Source of the DNA: an uncultured Burkholderiales bacterium
Lineage (GTDB): Bacteria > Pseudomonadota > Gammaproteobacteria > Burkholderiales > Burkholderiaceae_E
DNA length: 5,801 bases
Assembly (NCBI GenBank): GCA_903831925.1
Contig: CAIKZV010000177.1
Span: 1 to 5,801, forward strand
Reading direction: 5' to 3'
In this document: piece by piece, positions 1-5,801 of the stretch
Layout of the letters: each line of letters starts with the position of its first letter
Numbering within the stretch: the first letter of the stretch is position 1
Position numbers and translations under genes: made by a program
Notes under the pieces: generated by a model
Told to the model about the DNA's origin: nothing
Databases searched by the model: none
What the model saw: only the letters and a program-made list of their open reading frames with translations

Positions 1-238
1 CCGCCTCAAGGGGACGTCCGAGCACGCCACCCTTGGCGTTGATTTCCTCGAAGGTCATCAGCGCGGTGTTCTTCAGAGCGGTTTCGGAGATGGCCATCGT
101 GCCCGACAGGGAGTGCAGCACACCGACCTTGATCGGCGATTTGTCCTGCGCGAAGACGATGTTGGAGGCGGTCAGGCCAGGGAGGGACAAGGCGGTGCCT
201 GCAGCGGCGGCCTTGATGAAATCACGGCGTTGGGTCAT
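1..238 (-). CDS. urtA: Urea ABC transporter substrate-binding protein UrtA, N-terminal part
   Basis: The first 79 residues of the periplasmic urea receptor that delivers urea to the UrtBCDE ABC importer; the rest lies beyond the left edge. The N-terminus is a twin-arginine (Tat) signal peptide: RRDFIK at residues 4-9, then an Ala/Leu-rich stretch, with likely cleavage near Ala30 (IVFA|QDK). The mature start IKVGVLHSLSGTMAISE (residues 36-52), followed by EINAKGGVLGRPLE, is characteristic of UrtA rather than of branched-chain amino-acid receptors, which share the fold. The ATG at 236-238 is preceded on the minus strand by GAGG with six bases of spacing, a good ribosome site. It lies 147 bases downstream of ureA behind its own sigma-54-type promoter. 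The family call is firm. Substrate specificity is inferred from sequence recall and from the urease neighbours. Confidence 0.93.
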   Translation of the reverse strand, partial: MTQRRDFIKAAAAGTALSLPGLTASNIVFAQDKSPIKVGVLHSLSGTMAISETALKNTALMTFEEINAKGGVLGRPLEA

Positions 239-301
239 TTCTATCCTCGGATTTTGGGAAGTATTGGCACGGACGATGGGGTCTCCGCACTGCCCATCCT
301 C

Positions 302-317
302 AGCAACTAACGTGCCA
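302..317 (-). promoter_or_regulatory. Sigma-54 (-24/-12) promoter for urtA
   Basis: The minus strand reads TGGCACGTTAGTTGCT, an exact match to the RpoN consensus TGGCAC-N5-TTGC. The -24 GG is at 316-315 and the -12 GC at 304-303. Transcription should begin near 291, giving a leader of about 50 bases before the urtA ATG. Sigma-54 promoters need an enhancer-binding activator, and for urea uptake the expected one is NtrC. A match this complete, correctly oriented in an intergenic gap before a nitrogen gene, is unlikely to be chance. Activity itself is inferred. Confidence 0.85.
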
Positions 318-385
318 CGCCATGGCGCATCAAAACATCCTGTTCTGGTGCGCAATGCGCCCGTCCACCGTGCAAAACAGACCCC

Positions 386-688
386 TCAGGCGATCGGATG
401 ATGAACCGTCACCAGCTTGGTGCCATCGGGAAAGGTGGCTTCGACCTGGATGTCGGGGATCATCTCGGGCACGCCATCCATCACATCGTCGCGGCCAAGC
501 AGGGTCGTGCCGTAGTGCATCAGATCGGCCACCGAGCGGCCATCGCGGGCGCCTTCGAGGACTGCGGCGGTGATGTAGGCCACTGACTCGGGATAGTTGA
601 GCTTGAGGCCGCGGGCGCGCCTGCGCTCGGCGAGCAACCCGGCGGTGAAGATGAGCAGTTTGTCTTTTTCGCGCGGTGTCAGATCCAT
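386..688 (-). CDS. ureA: Urease subunit gamma
   Basis: The small structural subunit of nickel urease, which hydrolyses urea to ammonia and carbamate in the cytoplasm as part of the (UreABC)3 assembly. The product is 100 residues, exactly the usual length of a free-standing gamma subunit, so it is not a fused gamma-beta form. Family hallmarks are visible: MDLTPREKDKLLIF at the start, LNYPESVA (30-37), GARDGRSVADLM (47-58), GVPEMIPDIQVEATFPDGTK (72-91) and the ending LVTVHHPIA. The ATG at 686-688 has only a weak ribosome site (GGAA about eight bases upstream), so translation may depend on ureD just upstream. Nickel ligands are in the alpha subunit and none is expected here. The oddity is downstream: ureB is not the next gene, and urtA follows instead. 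Confidence 0.97.
   Translation of the reverse strand: MDLTPREKDKLLIFTAGLLAERRRARGLKLNYPESVAYITAAVLEGARDGRSVADLMHYGTTLLGRDDVMDGVPEMIPDIQVEATFPDGTKLVTVHHPIA
408..424 (-). promoter_or_regulatory. Candidate NtrC-type enhancer site inside the end of ureA
   Basis: The minus strand reads GGCACCAAGCTGGTGAC. It contains the dyad CACC-N5-GGTG with the spacing of the NtrC consensus TGCACC-N5-GGTGCA; the outer bases deviate. Its centre, about 416, lies near -125 relative to the predicted sigma-54 start, a usual distance for an NtrC enhancer. The caution is that these bases also encode conserved UreA residues Thr-Lys-Leu-Val (ACC AAG CTG GTG), which alone would produce the palindrome. It is therefore a candidate, not a call. 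Confidence 0.35.
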
Positions 689-719
689 AGTGAGTTCCGG
701 TCAGAGGTGAGGGGTTCGA

Positions 720-751
720 ATCAGGTGGCCCAGGTATCAGGTGGCCCAAAT
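720..751. repeat. 16-base tandem duplication at the ureD stop codon
   Basis: Two adjacent 16-base units, 720-735 and 736-751 (plus strand ATCAGGTGGCCCAGGT then ATCAGGTGGCCCAAAT), are identical over the first 13 bases. On the minus strand the first copy read encodes the last Trp-Ala-Thr-stop of ureD. The second copy follows just after the stop in a different frame. This looks like a local slippage duplication lengthening the ureD-ureA spacer. No regulatory role is evident. Confidence 0.7.
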
Positions 752-1624
752 ACGGGGCGGCGGGCTGTCGGCGCCGAGCACCACTGGCCTGGCCAGTGAC
801 CAGAGGGTCTGCGCGACCTGCATCACCGACTCGGAATCATCGGCGAGCAGGCGGGCTGCGATCAAGCCGGCTGTTGTACGAGACGCGCCTGCCGCAAGCC
901 GGATCGCCTTGCCGGACGGTGCTGCGCAGGCCGCGTCAAGCGCCTCACGCCACACCTGCAGCAGGCCATCATCGAGCGCATCATCGGGTGCCACCGCCCA
1001 GACGGTGCAGGCCACGGTCCGACCGCCGAACCCAAGCGGCGAACTGAAAAGCCTGTCGGTGGCGTCAGCGGTGAGGTGCTCGGCCCAGACCGGCACGCCG
1101 CCGACATCGAGGCTCAGGCGCTGGCGCAGCGCGCCGCGCTCAAAGCGCTCGCCCATCGCAGCCCGACCAAGTACCAGGCACTCCCAGCCAATGAATCGGG
1201 CATCGGGCGCAAGGGCGAAGGCAATCGACTGATCGACCTGCGCGGCGTTGTAGACGATCGCCGGCTGTGGCAGCCACTCGAGCGTGGCCGCTTCATCGAG
1301 CCTGACCCGCGTGCGGGCGCTTGCTGCGTGCGCGGTGCTGCGATACCACTTCTGGGCGCCCGGGGTGGTGCACAGCACGCGCGCCCTGGGCGCGAGATGG
1401 ATGTCGAGATCAAGGCGATCACCGCCGACCAGCCCACCCGGAGGATGCACGATCACCGCCTGGCAGCGGCCATCGGCAAGCGGCAAGGCCTTGATCAGAC
1501 GCAGCGGCCCTTCATGCCGGTTGTGGACCAGCCGCGTGCGACCGGCCCGATCTTCGAACCGCAGATCGAGCCGCGCACGCCAGCCGGTGGCGAGCGGCCC
1601 TGGCGGCGGCTGCGAAAGGTCCAT
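737..1624 (-). CDS. ureD: Urease accessory protein UreD (UreH)
   Basis: A chaperone that binds the apo-urease core and, with UreF and UreG, forms the complex through which nickel reaches the active site. The 295-residue product is close to the usual UreD length. Recognisable family blocks are EGPLRLIKALPL (38-49), VHPPGGLVGGDRLDLDI (59-75), TTPGAQKWYRS (86-96), LEWLPQPAIVYNAA (115-128) and GWECLVLGRAAMGERF (146-161). The ATG at 1622-1624 is the first usable start: an in-frame TGA lies five codons upstream and no other start falls between. The ribosome site is poor. It is 49 bases downstream of the oxidase gene and 48 bases upstream of ureA in the same direction, so co-transcription with both is likely. 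The ureD-ureA order is the normal beginning of a proteobacterial ureDABC cluster. Confidence 0.95.
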   Translation of the reverse strand: MDLSQPPPGPLATGWRARLDLRFEDRAGRTRLVHNRHEGPLRLIKALPLADGRCQAVIVHPPGGLVGGDRLDLDIHLAPRARVLCTTPGAQKWYRSTAHAASARTRVRLDEAATLEWLPQPAIVYNAAQVDQSIAFALAPDARFIGWECLVLGRAAMGERFERGALRQRLSLDVGGVPVWAEHLTADATDRLFSSPLGFGGRTVACTVWAVAPDDALDDGLLQVWREALDAACAAPSGKAIRLAAGASRTTAGLIAARLLADDSESVMQVAQTLWSLARPVVLGADSPPPRIWAT

Positions 1625-1673
1625 CGGTGCAAGGACTCAGGCGGGCAGGTCAGAGGCAAAAAGGCACGGGGGC

Positions 1674-3086
1674 TCAGGCGCGAAAGATCTTGCCGGGATT
1701 GAGGATGCCATCGGGGTCGAAGGCCCGCTTGATGCCGCGCATCAGATCGATCGCATCCTCGCCGGCCTCTTCGATCAGAAAGCCCATCTTGTGCAGGCCG
1801 ATGCCATGCTCGCCGGTGCAGGTGCCGTCCATTGAAAGGGCCAGGCGCACGATCTGATCGTTCAGACGTTCGGCCAGCTCGACCTCGGCCTGATTGGCCG
1901 GGTCGATGAGCAGCACCGCGTGAAAATTGCCGTCGCCCACATGCCCGAGCAGCGCGGTCGGGAAGTCGGCGGTATCGAGAATCGCGCGGGCGCCATTGAT
2001 CGAGTCGGCCAGCCTGGAGATCGGCACACAGGTGTCGGTGGAAATCGCCCGGCAACCGGGGCGCAATTGCAGGCAGGCGAAATAGGCGTTGTGGCGGGCA
2101 TTCCAGAGCCGCGTGCGGTCTTCGGGATGGGTCGCCCATTCGAAGTCCTGCCCGCCATTGGCATGGACCACCTCCTGCACGGTCGCCGCCTGCTCGCGCA
2201 CCGACGACTCGGTGCCGTGAAACTCGAAAAAGAGCGTCGGCGCCTCACGCAGGGTGGTGTGGCTGTGGCGGTTGATCGCACGAATGGTCGTCGCATCAAG
2301 GAATTCGCTGCGGGCCACCGGCACGCCGAGCTGGATGGTCTCGATCACGGTGCGCACCGCATCCGACAGGCTCGAAAAATTGCAGACCGCCGCCGACATC
2401 GCCTCGGGCATCGGGTAAAGGCGCACCGTCACCTCGGCAATGATGCCGAGCGTGCCTTCTGAGCCCACCATCAGCCGGGTGAGGTCATAGCCGGCCGACG
2501 ACTTCTTGGCGCGTCCGCCGGTGCGGATCACCTTGCCCTGTGCGGTCACCACCGTCAGGCCGAGCACGTTTTCGCGCATGGTGCCGTAGCGCACGGCGTT
2601 GGTCCCGGAGGCGCGTGTGGCCGACATGCCGCCAAGCGAGGCGTCGGCGCCCGGGTCGATCGGGAAAAACAGACCGGTGTCCTTGATGTGCTCATTGAGC
2701 TGCTTGCGGGTCACACCGGCCTGCACGGTACAGGTGAGGTCTTCGGCATCGACCGAGATGACGCTGTTCATCTGACTCAGGTCAATAGTGAGGCCGCCCT
2801 GCACCGCCAGCAGATGCCCTTCGAGCGACGAGCCGGCACCGAAGGCGATGATCGGAAAGCGATGCTCGGCACAGGCCTTGACCGCCTCGACGATATCGTC
2901 GACCGAGTGGGCAAAGACCACCGCATCGGGCGGCGTAACCGGGAAGGGCGATTCATCGCGCCCGTGATGCTCCCGCACGACCGCCGCCGTACTGAAGCGA
3001 TCACCAAAATGGCTGCGAAGCCGCGCGGCAAGCGCCTCGGGCAGCGGACGTTTCAGGGACGCGGACAGGGCATAGGGATGATTCAT
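1674..3086 (-). CDS. FAD-linked oxidase, D-lactate dehydrogenase (cytochrome)/GlcD family
   Basis: A 470-residue flavoenzyme of the FAD_binding_4 plus FAD-oxidase_C type, which oxidises 2-hydroxy acids such as D-lactate or glycolate. The FAD-binding half shows GAGSSLEGH (83-91), DPGADASLGGM (144-154) and GYDLTRLMVGSEGTLGIIAE (199-218). The C-terminal half shows TDTCVPIS (350-357), the metal-site motif GHVGDGNFH (381-389), GEHGIG (425-430) and DPDGILNPGKI (457-467). GHVGDGNFH favours the D-lactate dehydrogenase branch over GlcD, but the substrate is not settled. No signal peptide or membrane segment is seen. I chose the ATG at 3084-3086 because GAGG lies five bases upstream; an in-frame GTG at 3147-3149 would add 21 unconserved-looking residues without a ribosome site. 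Why it sits directly before ureD is unclear, since it has no known part in urease function. Confidence 0.92.
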   Translation of the reverse strand: MNHPYALSASLKRPLPEALAARLRSHFGDRFSTAAVVREHHGRDESPFPVTPPDAVVFAHSVDDIVEAVKACAEHRFPIIAFGAGSSLEGHLLAVQGGLTIDLSQMNSVISVDAEDLTCTVQAGVTRKQLNEHIKDTGLFFPIDPGADASLGGMSATRASGTNAVRYGTMRENVLGLTVVTAQGKVIRTGGRAKKSSAGYDLTRLMVGSEGTLGIIAEVTVRLYPMPEAMSAAVCNFSSLSDAVRTVIETIQLGVPVARSEFLDATTIRAINRHSHTTLREAPTLFFEFHGTESSVREQAATVQEVVHANGGQDFEWATHPEDRTRLWNARHNAYFACLQLRPGCRAISTDTCVPISRLADSINGARAILDTADFPTALLGHVGDGNFHAVLLIDPANQAEVELAERLNDQIVRLALSMDGTCTGEHGIGLHKMGFLIEEAGEDAIDLMRGIKRAFDPDGILNPGKIFRA

Positions 3087-3149
3087 GATGGCCTCGGGTA
3101 CGCGAGCCCGGCGGGTCGGCTCGACGACTTCGATGATACCCGCGGCCAC

Positions 3150-3164
3150 TGCGCGCGTGCGCGC
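3150..3164. repeat. Alternating purine-pyrimidine GC tract
   Basis: Fifteen bases (TGCGCGCGTGCGCGC) alternate strictly between pyrimidine and purine in the spacer between the hydrolase stop and the oxidase start. Such tracts can adopt left-handed DNA under supercoiling. In a genome this GC-rich it may be incidental. Confidence 0.4.
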
Positions 3165-3176
3165 CGCACTGCCCGG

Positions 3177-3962
3177 CTAGCCGAACAGCCAGCGTTCGAT
3201 ATGCCGCGCGACCGATATCGCACCGGGGCCCAGCATCGGAAGATGCCCGGCGTGGGGCACGACATGGGCGGTCGCCGTCCACTGCGCCGCGGCATGACGC
3301 AGGGCAGCCGGCGTCACAAGAAGGTCCTCGCGGCCACCGATGGTGAGCACCGGCATCGTGCGCAGGACGGCCGACATGGTCGAGGGCCGCAGCCAGTCGC
3401 GGCAGGCCGCAAAGGACTCATCGCGAAGGCGCTCGGCAAGCAGCTCGACCAGACCGCCTGATGATCGGATCTCTTCGGGCGAGAGCAGCCACTGCGACAG
3501 GCGCTCGGGATCGGCATGAAGCGGATCGCCAAACATCAGCCTCGGACGACGTTCAAGGAGCATGCGCGAGAGTGCCGCCGGATGGCGCATCAGCAGTTCG
3601 CGCATCGCGACCTCGAGGCCGTCCGGCGGCGTCGGCGCGATCAGCACCGCGCCATCGCGGGCGCCTCGATCGATCAGCCCTTCGACGATGCGCGCACCCA
3701 TGGCATGGCCGACCAGGATCTTCGGGCCGGTCAATTGGGACAGCATCCCGTGCAGACGATCGATGTAGCGCGCCATCGGCACGCGCGCGACAGATGCCGA
3801 CCACTGAGTCTCGGGCCAGGCCTCATGCAGGTCGGGGGCAAAACAGCGCAGACCGAGCGACTCGAAATGCGGCATCAGATGCTCGGCCCAGATCCAGGGC
3901 CCGAAAAATGCGCCATGCACGAAAACGAGTGTGGCCGGTGCGCGGGTCGGGTTGCGGTTCAT
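3177..3962 (-). CDS. Alpha/beta-hydrolase-fold protein lacking the nucleophile serine
   Basis: A 261-residue protein of ordinary single-domain alpha/beta-hydrolase length. The oxyanion-hole strand VFVHGAFFGPWIW (13-25), a variable cap region, the acid-bearing strand TIGGREDLLVTP (207-218, Asp213) and the histidine segment HAGHLPMLG (237-245, His240) are all in their normal order. The nucleophile elbow reads LVGHAMGA (83-90) where active members have G-x-S-x-G: residue 87 is Ala, encoded by GCC at plus-strand 3702-3704. The ORF is otherwise intact. It may be a non-catalytic member, use a different chemistry, or carry a recent loss mutation. The start is the ATG at 3960-3962, without a clear ribosome site. 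It is the first gene of the leftward run, 90 bases before the oxidase. I do not recognise a specific function. Confidence 0.85.
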   Translation of the reverse strand: MNRNPTRAPATLVFVHGAFFGPWIWAEHLMPHFESLGLRCFAPDLHEAWPETQWSASVARVPMARYIDRLHGMLSQLTGPKILVGHAMGARIVEGLIDRGARDGAVLIAPTPPDGLEVAMRELLMRHPAALSRMLLERRPRLMFGDPLHADPERLSQWLLSPEEIRSSGGLVELLAERLRDESFAACRDWLRPSTMSAVLRTMPVLTIGGREDLLVTPAALRHAAAQWTATAHVVPHAGHLPMLGPGAISVARHIERWLFG

Positions 3963-4066
3963 GACGGGGAAACCGATCGGGTCGGACTCGCGATTATCCG
4001 GCCTCGCACGGACCCACGGACCATCTTCGGGGACAATCGGGTTTACCGACCACTTCAGAGCCCATC
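3963..4066. other. Divergent intergenic region between hydrolase and DUF3830 genes
   Basis: These 104 bases separate the leftward and rightward genes and must hold the start signals for both unless transcription begins elsewhere. I see a perfect 8-base palindrome CCGATCGG at 3973-3980 and a short direct repeat ACGGACC at 4008-4014 and 4016-4022. No convincing -35/-10 pair or -24/-12 promoter is visible in either direction. Confidence 0.5.
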
Positions 4067-4477
4067 ATGCCCCGGATCAAGATCACCGCCGCCGGCCACA
4101 CCTTCATCGCCGACACCAACCCCGACGCCCCGAAAACCGTGGCCGCTTTCATGGCGCTTTTGCCTTACCGCCAGAAGATGATTCACGTGCGCTGGAGCGG
4201 CGAAGGCGTCTGGGTGCCGCTGGGCGACTTCGAACTCGGCGTGGGCTTCGAGAACCACACCAGCCACCCGTCGGTGGGCGACATTCTTTTCTATCCGGGC
4301 GGCTTCAGCGAGACCGAGATCATCCTGGCCTATGGGTCGTGCTGCTTTGCCTCGAAGATGGGCCAGCTTGCCGGCAACCATTTCCTGACGATCACCGAAG
4401 GACGCGAGAACCTTCGCGCCTTGGGTGTCAAGGTGCTCTGGGAAGGCGCCCAGGATGTTGTCTTCGAGCGAGCCTGA
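4067..4477 (+). CDS. DUF3830 family protein (cyclophilin-like fold)
   Basis: A 136-residue protein that I match to DUF3830, a family of unknown function thought to have a cyclophilin-like fold. Recognisable segments are RIKITAAGHTF (3-13), DAPKTVAAFMALLP (20-33), HVRWSGEGVWVPLG (40-53), ENHTSHPSVGDILFYPGG (62-79), SETEIILAYG (81-90), a Cys-Cys pair at 92-93, GQLAGNHFLTI (99-109) and VLWEGAQDVVF (123-133). There is no signal peptide or membrane segment, so it should be cytoplasmic. The ATG at 4067 has only a weak AGAG upstream. Its stop is two bases before the amidase start, implying co-translation and a shared role, perhaps binding the amidase substrate or assisting the enzyme; that is inference. 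The family assignment is from recall of conserved motifs. Confidence 0.8.
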   Translation: MPRIKITAAGHTFIADTNPDAPKTVAAFMALLPYRQKMIHVRWSGEGVWVPLGDFELGVGFENHTSHPSVGDILFYPGGFSETEIILAYGSCCFASKMGQLAGNHFLTITEGRENLRALGVKVLWEGAQDVVFERA

Positions 4478-4479
4478 CC

Positions 4480-5801
4480 ATGACGACCGAACAGACGCCC
4501 ACTAACGACCTGTGCCAGCTCGATGCCCTTGAGCTGTCGGCCACGATCCATCGACGCGACGCCTCCTGCCGTGAGGTGATGCAGGCATTTCTCGGTCGCA
4601 TCGGCAAGCTCAATGCGCAGGCCAATGCCATCGTCTCGATGCGCGACGAGGCCGACCTGCTCGCGCAGGCCGATATCCGCGACGCCCAGCTCAGCCGGGG
4701 TGAGTCGCTCGGCTGGATGCATGGTTTTCCGCATGCGGTGAAAGACCTCGAGCAAACCGCAGGCATCGTCACCACCTGGGGCTCGCCGCTCTTTCGCAAC
4801 CATGTCCCGGCCGCCGACTCGCTGATGGTGTCGCGCATCAAGGCAGCCGGCGCAATTATCATCGGCAAGACCAACGTGCCCGAATGGGGCATGGGATCGC
4901 ACACCTTCAATCCGGTCTTCGGTGCCACGCCCAATGCCTACGACCCGAGCCGTACCTGCGGCGGATCGAGCGGCGGCGCGGCGGTCGGCCTGGCCCTGCG
5001 CATGCTGCCGGTGGCCGATGGCAGCGACTTTGGCGGCTCGCTGCGCAATCCGGCCGGCTGGAGCAATGTCTTCGGGATGCGCCCGTCACGCGGTCGTGTG
5101 CCGAAGTGGCCGGCCGACGATGTGTTTTTTGCACAGCTCTCGACCGAAGGGCCGATGGCCCGCAATCTTCCCGACCTTGCTGCACTGCTGGCCACGCAGG
5201 CGGGCGCTGATCCGCGTCAGCCGCTGTCGCTGCCGAAGGATCCGGCGATCGGACCGGATGGTCTGCGACGCGACGCCGATCACTGGCGGGCGATCAGGAT
5301 CGGCTGGCTGGGCGACTACGACGGACACCTTGCGATGGAGCCGGGCGTACTCGCGCTGTGCGAGCGTGCGCTGCAGGACTTCAGTGCGCTGGGCTGCGAT
5401 GTCGAAGCGACGCCACTGGGCTTTGATGCCGAGTCGCTGTGGCAAAGTTTCTGCGCGCTGCGCTCACTGTCGAATGTCGGGCGATTCGAGCCGATCCATG
5501 CTGATGCGGCCCGCTGGGCCCAGGTCAAGCCTGAGACCCAGTGGGAGTTCGAGCAGGGCGTCGCAATGAGTACCAGCGCGGTCCAGAAGGCCACCGTCGT
5601 TCGCACCGCCTGGTATCAGCGTGTGCTCGAACTCTTCGAACGCTACGACTTCCTGGTGCTGCCGACCGCCCAGTGCTTTCCCTTCGACATCACCCAGCGC
5701 TGGCCGAGCGAGATCAACGGACGGCCCATGGATTCCTACCATCGCTGGATGGAGGTCGTGGCCGGCGTGACGCTCGCCGGACTGCCGGCGCTGAGCGTGC
5801 C
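4480..5801 (+). CDS. Amidase signature family enzyme, C-terminus cut by window edge
   Basis: An amide hydrolase that releases ammonia or an amine from a carboxamide. The 440 codons present start at the ATG at 4480-4482, two bases after the DUF3830 stop, and stay open to the right edge. The full Ser-cisSer-Lys triad is visible: Lys88 in FPHAVKDLEQT, cis-Ser163 in CGGSSGGAA (160-168) and the nucleophile Ser187 in GSDFGGSLRNPA (181-192). The spacings of 75 and 24 residues equal those of characterised members such as FAAH. GKTNVPEWGMGS (129-140) is another family hallmark. There is no signal peptide. The substrate cannot be told from sequence; GatA of the tRNA amidotransferase is unlikely because no gatB or gatC is adjacent and the partner is DUF3830. 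The missing end is probably only a few dozen residues (typical length 460-500). Confidence 0.93.
   Translation, partial: MTTEQTPTNDLCQLDALELSATIHRRDASCREVMQAFLGRIGKLNAQANAIVSMRDEADLLAQADIRDAQLSRGESLGWMHGFPHAVKDLEQTAGIVTTWGSPLFRNHVPAADSLMVSRIKAAGAIIIGKTNVPEWGMGSHTFNPVFGATPNAYDPSRTCGGSSGGAAVGLALRMLPVADGSDFGGSLRNPAGWSNVFGMRPSRGRVPKWPADDVFFAQLSTEGPMARNLPDLAALLATQAGADPRQPLSLPKDPAIGPDGLRRDADHWRAIRIGWLGDYDGHLAMEPGVLALCERALQDFSALGCDVEATPLGFDAESLWQSFCALRSLSNVGRFEPIHADAARWAQVKPETQWEFEQGVAMSTSAVQKATVVRTAWYQRVLELFERYDFLVLPTAQCFPFDITQRWPSEINGRPMDSYHRWMEVVAGVTLAGLPALSV

Noticed and set aside
712..721. GGTTCGAATC resembling a tRNA T-loop
   Set aside because: The flanking bases do not pair into a T stem beyond the closing G-C, and no acceptor or anticodon arm surrounds it. 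It lies in the ureD-ureA spacer.
330..749. 139-codon minus-strand ORF across ureA
   Set aside because: It overlaps ureA in another frame and has the Arg/Pro/His-rich composition of a shadow frame in GC-rich DNA.
1625..1673. Possible terminator between oxidase and ureD, because of a run of five T on the minus strand
   Set aside because: No stable stem precedes the T run; the adjacent C-rich stretch has no matching arm.
1495..2139. 214-codon minus-strand ORF
   Set aside because: It is an out-of-frame shadow of the oxidase and ureD genes, both of which carry strong family motifs.
3087..3149. N-terminal extension of the oxidase from a GTG start
   Set aside because: No ribosome site precedes the GTG, the added residues look unconserved, and the downstream ATG has GAGG at good spacing.
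2688..3461. 257-codon plus-strand ORF opposite the oxidase and hydrolase
   Set aside because: It is antisense to two motif-rich genes, shows no recognisable domain and looks like a GC-driven open frame.
3993..3998. GATAAT on the minus strand as a -10 box for the hydrolase gene
   Set aside because: No -35-like hexamer lies 16-18 bases upstream, so it cannot be told from chance.
3516..4181. 221-codon plus-strand ORF covering the divergent spacer
   Set aside because: It is antisense to the hydrolase gene and then out of frame with the DUF3830 gene; its low-complexity Pro/Thr tail is typical of a shadow.

Overview
The window is GC-rich, densely coding chromosomal DNA. It reads as a proteobacterium, most likely a betaproteobacterium (Burkholderiales or Rhodocyclales type). 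That placement rests on how the urease and urea-transporter proteins read, not on a search. Six complete or partial genes fill most of the sequence beside or within a urea and amide nitrogen locus, and no gene-free stretch exceeds about 150 bases. I see no RNA gene, mobile element or CRISPR array.

Five genes run leftward on the minus strand from about 3962 to 1. In transcription order they are: an alpha/beta-hydrolase-fold protein (3177-3962) whose nucleophile serine is replaced by alanine; an FAD-linked oxidase of the D-lactate dehydrogenase (cytochrome)/GlcD family (1674-3086); the urease accessory protein gene ureD (737-1624); the urease gamma subunit gene ureA (386-688); and the start of urtA (1-238, cut by the window edge), which encodes the periplasmic urea-binding protein of the Urt ABC transporter. 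The usual layout keeps ureDABC together. Here urtA follows ureA directly, so ureB and ureC must lie elsewhere or beyond a urt block.

The 147-base ureA-urtA gap holds a textbook -24/-12 (sigma-54) promoter facing urtA. About 125 bases upstream of its predicted start, inside the end of ureA, is an NtrC-like dyad. Together they suggest nitrogen-starvation control of urea uptake.

Two genes run rightward on the plus strand: a DUF3830-family protein (4067-4477) and, two bases later, an amidase-signature enzyme with an intact Lys-Ser-Ser triad (4480 to the window end, truncated). The roughly 100-base region at 3963-4066 separates the two directions and must hold the start signals for both, but I could not pick out a convincing promoter there.

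The common theme is release of ammonia from small nitrogen compounds: urea import (Urt), urea hydrolysis (Ure) and amide hydrolysis (amidase). The roles of the hydrolase-fold protein, the oxidase and the DUF3830 protein in that theme are unknown.
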